Positions 43,314 to 50,219 of a stretch of DNA of 64,000 nt are shown here, piece after piece. Position numbers and translations under genes: made by a program. This stretch comes from an uncultured Collinsella sp. (GTDB lineage: Bacteria > Actinomycetota > Coriobacteriia > Coriobacteriales > Coriobacteriaceae): the NCBI GenBank assembly GCA_902494555.1, contig CABUTR010000007.1:1-64000 (forward strand), in the 5' to 3' direction. Below the pieces are notes generated by a model. It made no database searches and was not told the origin of the DNA. It was given only the letters and a program-made list of their open reading frames with translations. How positions within the stretch are numbered: position 1 is the first letter of the stretch; each line of letters starts with the position of its first letter.

Positions 43314-43991
43314 ATGTCCAAAAAGAACCGTGCGAAGTCCAAGGCCAAGCGCTTTGGCGAGGGCTCGGCCAAGCCGATTGTTTCGGCCGCGACCTACGGC
43401 GTGGGCGGCAATGCGTTTGCGCAGGCTATCGCCGATCCAGTCTCGACAGTGCATTCCAACAAACCCGAGCTGTTGGTGGTCGACGGCTACAATGTGATCC
43501 ACTGCACGCCGCGCTACGAAAAGCTCGTGTACGACCATTCCGACGATCCGTATTCCAGCGACGTTCACGATATGGCGCGCACCGCCCTCATTAACGACGT
43601 GGCGGCGTTTGCCCAGGGCCGTTACGAGGCCGTGATCGTGTTCGACGGCGCGGGCAACATCTCCAGCGAGCGTCCCAACCTGCCGGCCCGCGGCGTGCGC
43701 ATCGAGTTCTCGCCGACGGGTGTTTCGGCCGACACCGTGGTGCAGAAGCTCTGCATCGAGGCGCGCGAGGAAGGCCGCGCGTGCTCCGTGGTATCGAGCG
43801 ACGGCACGATCCAGGCTGTCGTCATGGGCAAGGGCGTTACGCGCATCTCGAGCCGTATGCTGGTGGACGAGATCAAACAGATCGATAACGACGTTCACGA
43901 GGCAGAGGAAGCTCCGCAGATCAAGATGACTCTAGGCAGTCGCTTGAGCCCCGATGCCCTGGCCAAGCTCAAGGCGTTGCGCGGACGGTAG
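43314..43991 (+). CDS. yacP: NYN-domain ribonuclease YacP/Rae1 type
   Basis: A 225-residue protein. After a basic leader, LLVVDGYNVIHCTPRYEKL carries the first catalytic Asp of the NYN/PIN-like fold, and EAVIVFDGAGN and SSDGTIQAVVMGKGV the others. In Bacillus the homologue Rae1 is a ribosome-associated mRNA endonuclease; whether the function holds here is inference. It completes the conserved cysS-rlmB-yacP string that precedes the translation block. Confidence 0.88.
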   Translation: MSKKNRAKSKAKRFGEGSAKPIVSAATYGVGGNAFAQAIADPVSTVHSNKPELLVVDGYNVIHCTPRYEKLVYDHSDDPYSSDVHDMARTALINDVAAFAQGRYEAVIVFDGAGNISSERPNLPARGVRIEFSPTGVSADTVVQKLCIEAREEGRACSVVSSDGTIQAVVMGKGVTRISSRMLVDEIKQIDNDVHEAEEAPQIKMTLGSRLSPDALAKLKALRGR

Positions 43992-44020
43992 GGGATTATC
44001 CATAGATACCCGTTTCCCAA

Positions 44021-44130
44021 TTGGCCGGCCCGTTGATTTGTAATCAACGGACTGTGGGTCGGCATCGCCAAAACGAATAGTTTTTGGTTCTGGCGAACAG
44101 ATAAAACTATTCGTTCTGGCGAATAGTTTT
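44021..44130 (+). repeat. Anticodon-arm look-alike plus CGAATAGTTTT repeats
   Basis: CCGTTGA-TTTGTAA-TCAACGG (44030-44050) copies the anticodon loop of the tRNA-Thr(TGT) gene lying 200 bp downstream, enclosed by a GCCGGCCC/GGGTCGGC stem. Directly after, CGAATAGTTTT occurs at 44074-44084 and again in a perfect 11-bp hairpin (44103-44113 with 44120-44130). No complete tRNA can be folded here. Confidence 0.6.
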
Positions 44131-44214
44131 GAGATGTGGTCGGTCAAAGGGTCTGTTGCGCCCCGTTCGCAATTCCTTTATCCTTAACAGGCTTCGCGCG
44201 AAAGCGCCAAGTGT

Positions 44215-44289
44215 GCCAGTGTGGCGCAACGGTAGCGCAACTGATTTGTAATCAGTGGGTTGCAGGTTCGATTCCTGTCACTGGCTCCA
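44215..44289 (+). tRNA. tRNA-Thr (TGT)
   Basis: Acceptor GCCAGTG/CACTGGC, anticodon arm ACTGA-TTTGTAA-TCAGT giving TGT, T-arm GCAGGTTCGATTCCTGT, encoded CCA. 75 nt. Confidence 0.95.
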
Positions 44290-44299
44290 TGAGAGTTTC

Positions 44300-44338
44300 G
44301 GTCTCTGTTCCCCTGTGGGACAGAGCCCGTTTCTTTAT
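44300..44338 (+). terminator. Terminator of tRNA-Thr
   Basis: CTCTGTTCCC pairs with GGGACAGAG around CTGT, followed by CCCGTTTCTTTATTTTG. Confidence 0.75.
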
Positions 44339-44383
44339 TTTGTTGAGTTATCAGGCTCAGCGTCCTTCTCGTTCCCCAATTTA

Positions 44384-44519
44384 TCTCAATCTGTAACACC
44401 AAGACGGTTTAATCGTATCTAACTGTTACAGATCGAGACAATGCCAGGTGCCAGCAGAAAAACATCTCGATCTGTAACAGATAGGGGAGGAATAACCCTC
44501 TTACTGTTACAGATCGAGA
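44384..44519. repeat. Four copies of an inverted CTGTTACAGATCGAGA unit
   Basis: The 16-mer CTGTTACAGATCGAGA occurs forward at 44423-44438 and 44504-44519 and reversed at 44384-44400 (imperfect) and 44465-44480 (exact). The last pair forms a perfect 16-bp stem. No gene lies in the area. Confidence 0.75.
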
Positions 44520-44550
44520 CAGAAGCCAGGGCGAGGTTGGTCATCGTCAT

Positions 44551-44697
44551 CGAGCGAGGATTTTCGGACACACGAGAGTGGAAAATCTCCCGCCTGGAGA
44601 ATGAGCGTGGATAATCTGCCACTTTGGGCCCAGTGGCACGTCAAAAGTGGGAGATTATCCACGCTCGATTTCAAACGGGAGAAAATCCACGCTCGGT
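44551..44697. repeat. Array of GAGCGTGGATAATCTCCC-type units with a 23-bp palindrome
   Basis: Related units occur forward at about 44552, 44576 and 44603 and reversed at about 44644 and 44677. The central pair 44603-44625/44644-44666 is a 23-bp inverted repeat with one mismatch. The stretch 44703-44899 that follows holds nothing I recognise. Confidence 0.7.
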
Positions 44698-44899
44698 CAA
44701 GCCAGAGAAGCCCGATCTCGACCTATATATAGGTGCAAATGAATCGTTATCGAAGTAATATTCTGCAGGCTTACTCCACTACGCCAAAGTGTTCCCTCGG
44801 GAAATGTCACCAGTGCAGCAAAATCCACTGTCCTTCATATCCAAACTCAATAAAACCGCAGGTCAAAGGTATATAGATACGCCCGGCACCGTGTATCTA

Positions 44900-44939
44900 G
44901 AGGTTTTCGTTGACAGCCCCCAAGGTTGCATCGTATTAT
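44900..44939 (+). promoter_or_regulatory. Promoter of the tRNA-Tyr/Thr/Met-tuf run
   Basis: TTGACA (44910-44915), an 18-bp spacer and TATTAT (44934-44939). The preceding word GAGGTTTTC recurs before the rpmG promoter. First tRNA begins 62 bp downstream. Confidence 0.75.
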
Positions 44940-45001
44940 CTTTTTCGTTCGCGGGGGCGGCGGTCCAAAAGACCAAAGAACCTGCGGATACTTGAACGAT
45001 T

Positions 45002-45083
45002 GGGAGTTTGCCCGAGTGGTTAATGGGGACGGGCTGTAAACCCGTTGGCTCTGCCTACATAGGTTCGAATCCTATAGCTCCCA
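45002..45083 (+). tRNA. tRNA-Tyr (GTA)
   Basis: An 82-nt class-II tRNA with a long variable arm. Acceptor GGGAGTT/AGCTCCC, anticodon arm ACGGG-CTGTAAA-CCCGT giving GTA, T-arm TAGGTTCGAATCCTA. CCA is not encoded. Confidence 0.95.
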
Positions 45084-45093
45084 CCCGTCAAGT

Positions 45094-45169
45094 GCCTGTA
45101 TAGCTCAGTCGGTAGAGCACTTCGTTGGTAACGAAGAGGTCACCAGTTCAAGTCTGGTTGCAGGCTCCA
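45094..45169 (+). tRNA. tRNA-Thr (GGT)
   Basis: Acceptor GCCTGTA/TGCAGGC, anticodon arm TTCGT-TGGTAAC core giving GGT, T-arm CCAGTTCAAGTCTGG, encoded CCA. 10 bp after tRNA-Tyr. Confidence 0.95.
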
Positions 45170-45172
45170 TCC

Positions 45173-45249
45173 GGCGGTGTAGCTCAGTTGGTTAGAGCAC
45201 ACGGTTCATACCCGTGGCGTCACTGGTTCGAATCCAGTCACCGCTACCA
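45173..45249 (+). tRNA. tRNA-Met (CAT), elongator type
   Basis: Acceptor GGCGGTG/CACCGCT (first pair G-U), anticodon arm ACGGT-TCATA-CCCGT giving CAT, T-arm CTGGTTCGAATCCAG, encoded ACCA. The acceptor differs from initiator tRNAs; CAT could in principle be Ile2, but the body resembles elongator Met. Confidence 0.88.
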
Positions 45250-45260
45250 TAGGTAACACG

Positions 45261-45291
45261 GTGGCTTCTCAATAGTATGTTGAGAGGCCAC
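45261..45291 (+). promoter_or_regulatory. Hairpin in the tuf leader
   Basis: GTGGCTTCTCAA pairs with TTGAGAGGCCAC with one mismatch, loop of 7. ACCATAG/CTATGGT can extend it, involving the tRNA-Met 3' end. It may mark the tRNA-mRNA processing point (inference). Confidence 0.5.
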
Positions 45292-45345
45292 TATGGTATA
45301 AAGGCAAAGTCCCGTCCGGGGACGACCTGTTTAGAGGAGGGCTTT

Positions 45346-46536
45346 ATGGCCAAAGAGAAGTTTGAGCGCACTAAGCCGCATGTTAACATCGGCACCATTG
45401 GTCACGTCGACCACGGCAAGACCACGCTGACCGCTGCCATCACCAAGGTTCTCTCCGAGACCGAGGGCTGCAAGGCTGACTTCACTGCGTTCGAGAACAT
45501 CGACAAGGCTCCCGAGGAGCGCGAGCGCGGCATTACGATCTCCGTCTCCCACGTCGAGTACGAGACTGCTGCCCGTCACTACGCTCACGTTGACTGCCCG
45601 GGCCACGCTGACTACGTCAAGAACATGATCTCCGGTGCTGCTCAGATGGACGGCGCTATCCTGGTCATCGCCGCTACCGACGGCCCCATGGCTCAGACCC
45701 GCGAGCACATCCTGCTCGCCCGTCAGGTCGGCGTTCCCTACATCGTCGTCTTCCTGAACAAGTGCGACATGGTCGACGATGACGAGCTCATCGACCTCGT
45801 CGAGATGGAGACCCGTGAGCTCCTCTCCGAGTACGATTTCCCCGGCGACGACATCCCCGTCATTCGTGGTTCCGCTCTGGGCGCTCTCGAGGGCGACGCC
45901 AAGTGGATGGACGCCATTCGCGAGCTCATGAACGCCGTCGACGAGTACATCCCGACGCCTGCTCGTAACAACGACCTCCCGTTCCTGATGGCCGTTGAGG
46001 ACGTTATGACCATCTCCGGCCGTGGTACCGTTGCTACCGGCCGTGTCGAGCGCGGTGAGCTCAAGCTCAACGAGCCCGTCGAGATCGTCGGCATCAAGGA
46101 TACCCAGAACACCGTTGTTACCGGTATCGAGATGTTCCGTAAGTCCATGGACTTCTGCGAGGCTGGCGACAACGTCGGTCTGCTGCTCCGTGGCATCAAG
46201 CGCGAGGACATCGAGCGCGGCCAGGTTCTCTGCAAGCCCGGTTCGGTTACCCCGCACACCAAGTTCACCGGCGAGATCTACGTTCTGACCAAGGAGGAGG
46301 GCGGCCGTCACACCCCGTTCTTCGATGGTTATCGTCCTCAGTTCTACTTCCGTACCACCGACGTTACCGGTACGGTCAAGCTCCCCGAGGGCACCGAGAT
46401 GGCTATGCCTGGTGACCACATCACCATCGAGGGCGACCTCATCCACCCGATCGCCATGGAGGAGGGCCTGCGCTTCGCTATCCGCGAAGGTGGCCACACC
46501 GTCGGTTCGGGCATCGTCTCCACGATCATTGAGTAA
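45346..46536 (+). CDS. tuf: Elongation factor Tu
   Basis: This 396-residue GTPase delivers aminoacyl-tRNA to the ribosome. G1 GHVDHGKTTL, the switch-I RGITIS, G3 DCPGHADY and G4 NKCDMVD are in place, and the beta-barrel domains II and III are complete (last residues TIIE). ATG 45346 has AGAGGAGG upstream; the open frame begins earlier without support. It follows three tRNAs, as tufB does in E. coli. A strong terminator follows. Confidence 0.98.
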   Translation: MAKEKFERTKPHVNIGTIGHVDHGKTTLTAAITKVLSETEGCKADFTAFENIDKAPEERERGITISVSHVEYETAARHYAHVDCPGHADYVKNMISGAAQMDGAILVIAATDGPMAQTREHILLARQVGVPYIVVFLNKCDMVDDDELIDLVEMETRELLSEYDFPGDDIPVIRGSALGALEGDAKWMDAIRELMNAVDEYIPTPARNNDLPFLMAVEDVMTISGRGTVATGRVERGELKLNEPVEIVGIKDTQNTVVTGIEMFRKSMDFCEAGDNVGLLLRGIKREDIERGQVLCKPGSVTPHTKFTGEIYVLTKEEGGRHTPFFDGYRPQFYFRTTDVTGTVKLPEGTEMAMPGDHITIEGDLIHPIAMEEGLRFAIREGGHTVGSGIVSTIIE

Positions 46537-46564
46537 ATTAGCTCTTTGATATAGCTGACTTAGA

Positions 46565-46598
46565 GAACCCGGCACTTATATGGGTGCCGGGTTCTTTT
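46565..46598 (+). terminator. Terminator of tuf
   Basis: GAACCCGGCAC (46565-46575) pairs with GTGCCGGGTTC (46584-46594), then TTTTCT. Confidence 0.92.
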
Positions 46599-46730
46599 CT
46601 GCAATGGATATTGAGCCGTTGCTGGTGTCGAGAGGATCGATAATGGTCCTGGATGCACCGTCGATTAGCTCTCGATGGCTTCATTGATGTGTTCCAAATA
46701 TGAATGGATCCACCGAGAACCAATTGACTC

Positions 46731-46770
46731 GAGGTTTTCATTGACAGCACTTACGTGGAGCTGATAAAGT
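46731..46770 (+). promoter_or_regulatory. Promoter of rpmG-tRNA-Trp-secE
   Basis: TTGACA (46741-46746), an 18-bp spacer and TAAAGT (46765-46770), preceded by GAGGTTTTC as at 44900. The 18-base stretch across -35 matches the tRNA promoter at 17 positions. Between the tuf terminator and this point (46599-46730) I see no gene. Confidence 0.7.
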
Positions 46771-46815
46771 AACAATTCGTGCCCGTACGGGGCGGAAATG
46801 AAAGGTTCAGGATAC

Positions 46816-46965
46816 ATGCGTACTCTAGTTACTCTTGCGTGCACTGAGTGCAAGCGCCGCAACTATACGACCACCAAGAACAAGTCGACCATGCCTGATC
46901 GTATGGAGATCAAGAAGTATTGCCCCTGGTGCCGTCACCACACGCTGCACAAAGAGACTCGCTAG
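46816..46965 (+). CDS. rpmG: 50S ribosomal protein L33
   Basis: A 49-residue basic protein of the large ribosomal subunit. MRTLVTLACTECKRRNYTTT begins with the first zinc-ribbon CxxC; CPWCRHHTLHKETR at the end gives the second CxxC, so this is the zinc-binding (C+) form. GAAAGG precedes the ATG. It is followed by tRNA-Trp and secE in the common order. Confidence 0.96.
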   Translation: MRTLVTLACTECKRRNYTTTKNKSTMPDRMEIKKYCPWCRHHTLHKETR

Positions 46966-46978
46966 TCTCTAGTCACAT

Positions 46979-47054
46979 ACGCCAGTAGTTCAATTGGTAG
47001 AGCATCGGTCTCCAAAACCGAGTGTTGAGGGTTCGAGTCCTTCCTGGCGTGCCA
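46979..47054 (+). tRNA. tRNA-Trp (CCA)
   Basis: Acceptor ACGCCAG/CTGGCGT, anticodon arm CGGT-CTCCAAA-ACCG giving CCA, T-arm GAGGGTTCGAGTCCTTC, encoded GCCA. It lies between rpmG and secE as in many bacteria. Confidence 0.96.
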
Positions 47055-47063
47055 GTCATTATT

Positions 47064-47094
47064 CCGTAAGCTCCCAATTGGGGGCTTACGGTTT
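47064..47094 (+). terminator. Hairpin after tRNA-Trp
   Basis: A 12-bp stem (47064-47075 with 47080-47091), loop AATT, and a short T tail. secE begins 37 bp later, so it is either a partial terminator or the 3' processing boundary of the tRNA. Confidence 0.65.
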
Positions 47095-47130
47095 ACTCAT
47101 GTATAAGCGCATTGCGCGGAGGTAACCCAA

Positions 47131-47469
47131 ATGGCCAACAAGAAGAACAAGAAGAAGGCTCAGCAGCAGGCGCCTGCCAACAACGCTGCCGCCAACTCCA
47201 AGGTTGAGGCCAAGAAGGCCGTTGCCAAGAAGAACGAGAAGGCTGCGAAGTCCAAGAAGAACGAGAAGCCTGGTTTCTTCGCCCGCACCAAGAAGTATTT
47301 CGCTTCGGTCAAGTCCGAGATGAAGCGTGTCACGTGGCCCGATAAGAAGGAGCTCGTGAACTACTCGGTCGTCGTTTGCGCTTCTCTGATCGTCGTCGGC
47401 GTCGTCATCGCTCTGCTCGATGCTGGCTTTGGCGAGGCTCTTGCTCTGTTCTCTGGATTGAGGGGCTAA
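47131..47469 (+). CDS. secE: Preprotein translocase subunit SecE
   Basis: A 112-residue membrane protein of the SecYEG channel. A Lys/Ala-rich low-complexity region of about 50 residues precedes the conserved amphipathic helix (YFASVKSEMKRVTWPDKKEL) and a single membrane helix (YSVVVCASLIVVGVVIALLD). The long basic leader is usual in Actinobacteria. GGAGG precedes the ATG. nusG starts three bases after the stop. Confidence 0.95.
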   Translation: MANKKNKKKAQQQAPANNAAANSKVEAKKAVAKKNEKAAKSKKNEKPGFFARTKKYFASVKSEMKRVTWPDKKELVNYSVVVCASLIVVGVVIALLDAGFGEALALFSGLRG

Positions 47470-47472
47470 ACC

Positions 47473-48009
47473 ATGTCTAAGCGTTGGTACGTCGTTCACA
47501 CTTACTCTGGATACGAGAACCGTGTTAAGTCCGATCTCGAGCATCGCATCGAGACCATGGGCATGCAGGACCGTATCTTTGATATCGAGATTCCTATGGA
47601 GCGCGTCACCGAGATTAAAGAGGGTGGCAAGCGTGAGACCAAGGATTCCAAGATCTTCCCGGGTTATGTCCTGGTCCGCATGGAGATGGATGACGATGCT
47701 TGGACGTGCGTTCGTAACACGCCTGGCGTCACCGGTTTCCTAGGCGGCAACGGCAAGCCCGCTCCGCTTTCCCGCGACGAGTACAACAAGATGACTCGTC
47801 GTCCCGGTAAGGGCGATTCGCCCAAGCGCACCTCGGTTGATATTCAGGTCGGCACGTCCGTCCGCGTCACCGATGGCCCGCTTACCGACTTTGATGGCAA
47901 GGTCTCCGAGGTTAACACCGAGGCTGGCAAGCTCAAGGTCACGCTGATGATCTTTGGCCGCGAGACGCCGGTCGAGCTCGACTTTAACCAGGTCGCTGTC
48001 ATCGCTTAA
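47473..48009 (+). CDS. nusG: Transcription termination/antitermination factor NusG
   Basis: A 178-residue factor binding RNA polymerase. The NGN domain begins RWYVVHTYSGYENRV and has FPGYVLVRMEMDDDAW; the C-terminal KOW domain has VRVTDGPLTDFDGKVSEVN. Length is normal. It couples to rplK downstream in the usual secE-nusG-rplK-rplA string. Confidence 0.97.
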   Translation: MSKRWYVVHTYSGYENRVKSDLEHRIETMGMQDRIFDIEIPMERVTEIKEGGKRETKDSKIFPGYVLVRMEMDDDAWTCVRNTPGVTGFLGGNGKPAPLSRDEYNKMTRRPGKGDSPKRTSVDIQVGTSVRVTDGPLTDFDGKVSEVNTEAGKLKVTLMIFGRETPVELDFNQVAVIA

Positions 48010-48129
48010 GTTTTCGTCCGTTCGCGCGAGCGTGCTTCTTCTGTGACTGCTCATCTCAGGAGTGCTTCTAACACGTGCGTGCTTACGATATAGCAAGTAC
48101 TTCACACTCGTGATTCGAAAGGAATGACC

Positions 48130-48558
48130 ATGGCTGAGAAGAAGGTTGCCAACGTCATTAAGCTCCAGATTCCTGCTGGTGCAGCTAACCCCGCTCCTCC
48201 CGTCGGCCCCGCCCTGGGCGCTGCTGGCGTGAACATCATGCAGTTCTGCCAGGCCTTTAACGCCGAGACGCAGGACAAGAAGGGTGACATCATCCCCGTT
48301 GAGATCTCTGTCTACGAGGACAAGTCCTTCTCCTTCATCACCAAGACCCCGCCGGCGGCTCACCTCATCAAGAAGGAGCTGAACCTCAAGTCTGGTTCCG
48401 CTAAGCCCCAGGCCGACAAGGTCGGTCAGCTCTCCCAGGAGCAGCTCACCAAGATCGCCGAGATCAAGATGCCGGACCTCAATGCCAACGACATTGACGC
48501 CGCCAAGAAGATCATCGCTGGTACCGCCCGTTCCATGGGCGTCACCATCGCTGAGTAG
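48130..48558 (+). CDS. rplK: 50S ribosomal protein L11
   Basis: A 142-residue large-subunit protein binding the GTPase centre of 23S rRNA. IKLQIPAGAANPAPPVGPALG is the family N-terminus and GTARSMGVTI the C-terminus. ATG 48130 is chosen over ATG 48124 because GAAAGGA stands at a proper six-base gap. A 120-bp leader separates it from nusG. Confidence 0.97.
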   Translation: MAEKKVANVIKLQIPAGAANPAPPVGPALGAAGVNIMQFCQAFNAETQDKKGDIIPVEISVYEDKSFSFITKTPPAAHLIKKELNLKSGSAKPQADKVGQLSQEQLTKIAEIKMPDLNANDIDAAKKIIAGTARSMGVTIAE

Positions 48559-48675
48559 CGATTTCTTATGGTAACGAAGGGTGCTCCGACCGGGGCGCCC
48601 GTTAAATGTGTGCAATAGGGCACACGATACGATGTGGGAGGGCTCACGCCCGTTTAACCACAGGAGGTAATGCAC
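48559..48675 (+). promoter_or_regulatory. Structured spacer between rplK and rplA
   Basis: GGGTGCTCC-GACC-GGGGCGCCC and GTGTGC-AATAG-GGCACAC hairpins occupy the 117-bp gap; neither has a T run. L1 proteins often bind and repress their own mRNA, so a site here is possible but not shown. Confidence 0.4.
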
Positions 48676-49383
48676 ATGGCTAAGCATGGTAAGAGCTATA
48701 ACGCCGCTGCTGAGAAGATCGACCGCGCCACGCTCTACACCCCCCTTCAGGCTGCCAAGCTCATCAAGGAGCTTGACACCGCCAAGTTCGACGAGACCGT
48801 CGAGGCCCACTTCCGTCTGGGCATCGATACTCGTAAGGCTGACCAGAACATCCGTGGTTCCATCTCCCTGCCCCACGGCACCGGCAAGACCGTTCGTGTT
48901 GCCGTCTTCGCCGAGGGCGAGAAGGCCCGCGAGGCTGAGGCTGCCGGCGCCGACATCATCGGTTCCGACGAGCTCGTCGCCCAGATTCAGAAGGGCGAGA
49001 TCAACTTCGACGCCGCTATCGCTACGCCGAACATGATGGCCAAGGTTGGCCGCATCGGTAAGATCCTTGGTCCCCGTGGCCTCATGCCGAACCCCAAGCT
49101 CGGCACCGTGACCATGGACGTCGCCAAGATGGTCTCCGAGCTCAAGGCCGGCCGCGTTGAGTACCGCGCCGACCGTTACGGCATCTGCCACGTGCCCCTG
49201 GGCAAGAAGTCCTTCTCTGAGCAGCAGCTCGTCGAGAACTACGCTGCCCTGTACACCGAGATCCTGCGCGTCAAGCCCTCTTCTGCTAAGGGCAAGTACG
49301 TCAAGTCCATCTCCGTGTCTTCCACCATGGGCCCTGGCGTCAAGGTCGATCCCGCTGTCCAGCGTGACTTCTTGGCTGAGTAA
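48676..49383 (+). CDS. rplA: 50S ribosomal protein L1
   Basis: A 235-residue protein of the ribosome stalk near the exit site. GKTVRVAVFAEGEKA and GKILGPRGLMPNPKLGTVT are the family signatures. ATG 48676 is preceded by AGGAGG at eight bases; ATG 48670 is too close. rplJ and rplL do not follow; a terminator ends the run and the next gene is on the other strand. Confidence 0.97.
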   Translation: MAKHGKSYNAAAEKIDRATLYTPLQAAKLIKELDTAKFDETVEAHFRLGIDTRKADQNIRGSISLPHGTGKTVRVAVFAEGEKAREAEAAGADIIGSDELVAQIQKGEINFDAAIATPNMMAKVGRIGKILGPRGLMPNPKLGTVTMDVAKMVSELKAGRVEYRADRYGICHVPLGKKSFSEQQLVENYAALYTEILRVKPSSAKGKYVKSISVSSTMGPGVKVDPAVQRDFLAE

Positions 49384-49418
49384 CTGCTAGTTACTGCTTG
49401 AGCAAAGCAAGCATTGCT

Positions 49419-49460
49419 AAAGAAACCCGGTTCTGCCTTGTGCAGGACCGGGTTTCTTGC
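49419..49460 (+). terminator. Terminator of the rplK-rplA operon
   Basis: AAGAAACCCGGTTCTGC region pairs with GCAGGACCGGGTTTCTT with one bulged or G-U position, loop CTTGT. The 3' strand ends in TTTCTTGC. Confidence 0.75.
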
Positions 49461-49472
49461 TATCTCGGGGCA

Positions 49473-49510
49473 AAACCAACACGAAGGGGACAGGCACCTT
49501 TGTTGTGGTT
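49473..49510. repeat. Short hairpin repeat, copy 1 (diverged)
   Basis: AAACCAACACGAAGG pairs imperfectly with CCTTTGTTGTGGTT around GGACAGGCA. It is the inverted relative of the copies at 52189 and 55176, and overlaps the stop codon of the minus-strand phosphoesterase. Confidence 0.7.
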
Positions 49511-50219
49511 ACCAGGGTGTTCTGGCGGTTGAGGACTCGATGGCATCGTGGCGCTTGAGCTCGCGGCGCATGGTTTGCGAGTTGAGCCAGGCTGCCTGCC
49601 AGCCACGGATGGGGTAGCGCGTCTGGTCGAGCTCAAACTGCGTATAGCCGCAGGCGTTGATGATCGTCGTTCCACACACATGCTGCCGCTCGCGCTGAAA
49701 ATCGTAACCGTAGCTTTGGTGTACATGCCCATGCACCATGTAGTCGGCCCCCCAGGACTCAAGCGCTGTGTTAAAGCACTCAAACCCTCGATGCGGCAGA
49801 TCATCCAGATCACCCATACCGGCGGCGGGTGCATGGGTAAGCAGAATGTCGCACCCGCCGACCATCCTAACCTTACGCGACAACTTACGCATGCGCTTGG
49901 ACATCTCGCGTTCGGTGTACATGTTGGCGCCGTCGCGATAACGCATGGACCCGCCAAGGCCCGCAATGCGAATCCCTCGGTACGTGTACACGCTGTCTTC
50001 CACGCAGATACATCCGCCCGGTGCATGACGTGCGTAGCGGTCGTCGTGGTTGCCGCGAACGTAGATGAGCGGTTTGTTGATGACGGTGACCAAAAACTCA
50101 AGATAGTCCGGGTCCAGATCGCCGGCAGACAGAATCAGGTCGACACCCTCAAAGCGCTCCTTGCGAAAGCACTCCCAAAGGCATCGTTCTTCGGTATCTG
50201 CTATGGCAAGGATCTTCAT
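49509..50219 (-). CDS. Calcineurin-like metallophosphoesterase
   Basis: A 236-residue cytosolic protein with the metal-binding series LAIADTEE (Asp near residue 8), SAGDLDPDYLEFL, YVRGNHDDRY, LLTHAPAAG and VHGHVHQSYG. This resembles the YfcE-like phosphodiesterase group rather than nucleases such as SbcD. The start overlaps the stop of the upstream BMP fusion by 4 bp, so the two are co-translated. The product may act on a nucleotide bound by the partner (speculation). A REP-like hairpin overlaps its stop. Confidence 0.88.
   Translation of the reverse strand: MKILAIADTEERCLWECFRKERFEGVDLILSAGDLDPDYLEFLVTVINKPLIYVRGNHDDRYARHAPGGCICVEDSVYTYRGIRIAGLGGSMRYRDGANMYTEREMSKRMRKLSRKVRMVGGCDILLTHAPAAGMGDLDDLPHRGFECFNTALESWGADYMVHGHVHQSYGYDFQRERQHVCGTTIINACGYTQFELDQTRYPIRGWQAAWLNSQTMRRELKRHDAIESSTARTPW

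Noticed and set aside
44021..44075. An extra tRNA-Thr gene
   Set aside because: Only an anticodon-arm-like hairpin is present; no T-arm or acceptor pairing.
44384..44697. CRISPR array
   Set aside because: Repeats are in alternating orientation, diverge from each other, and lack uniform spacers; no cas genes occur.
44703..44899. Small gene at 44789-44995
   Set aside because: The open frame overlaps the tRNA promoter, has no ribosome site and no recognisable content.
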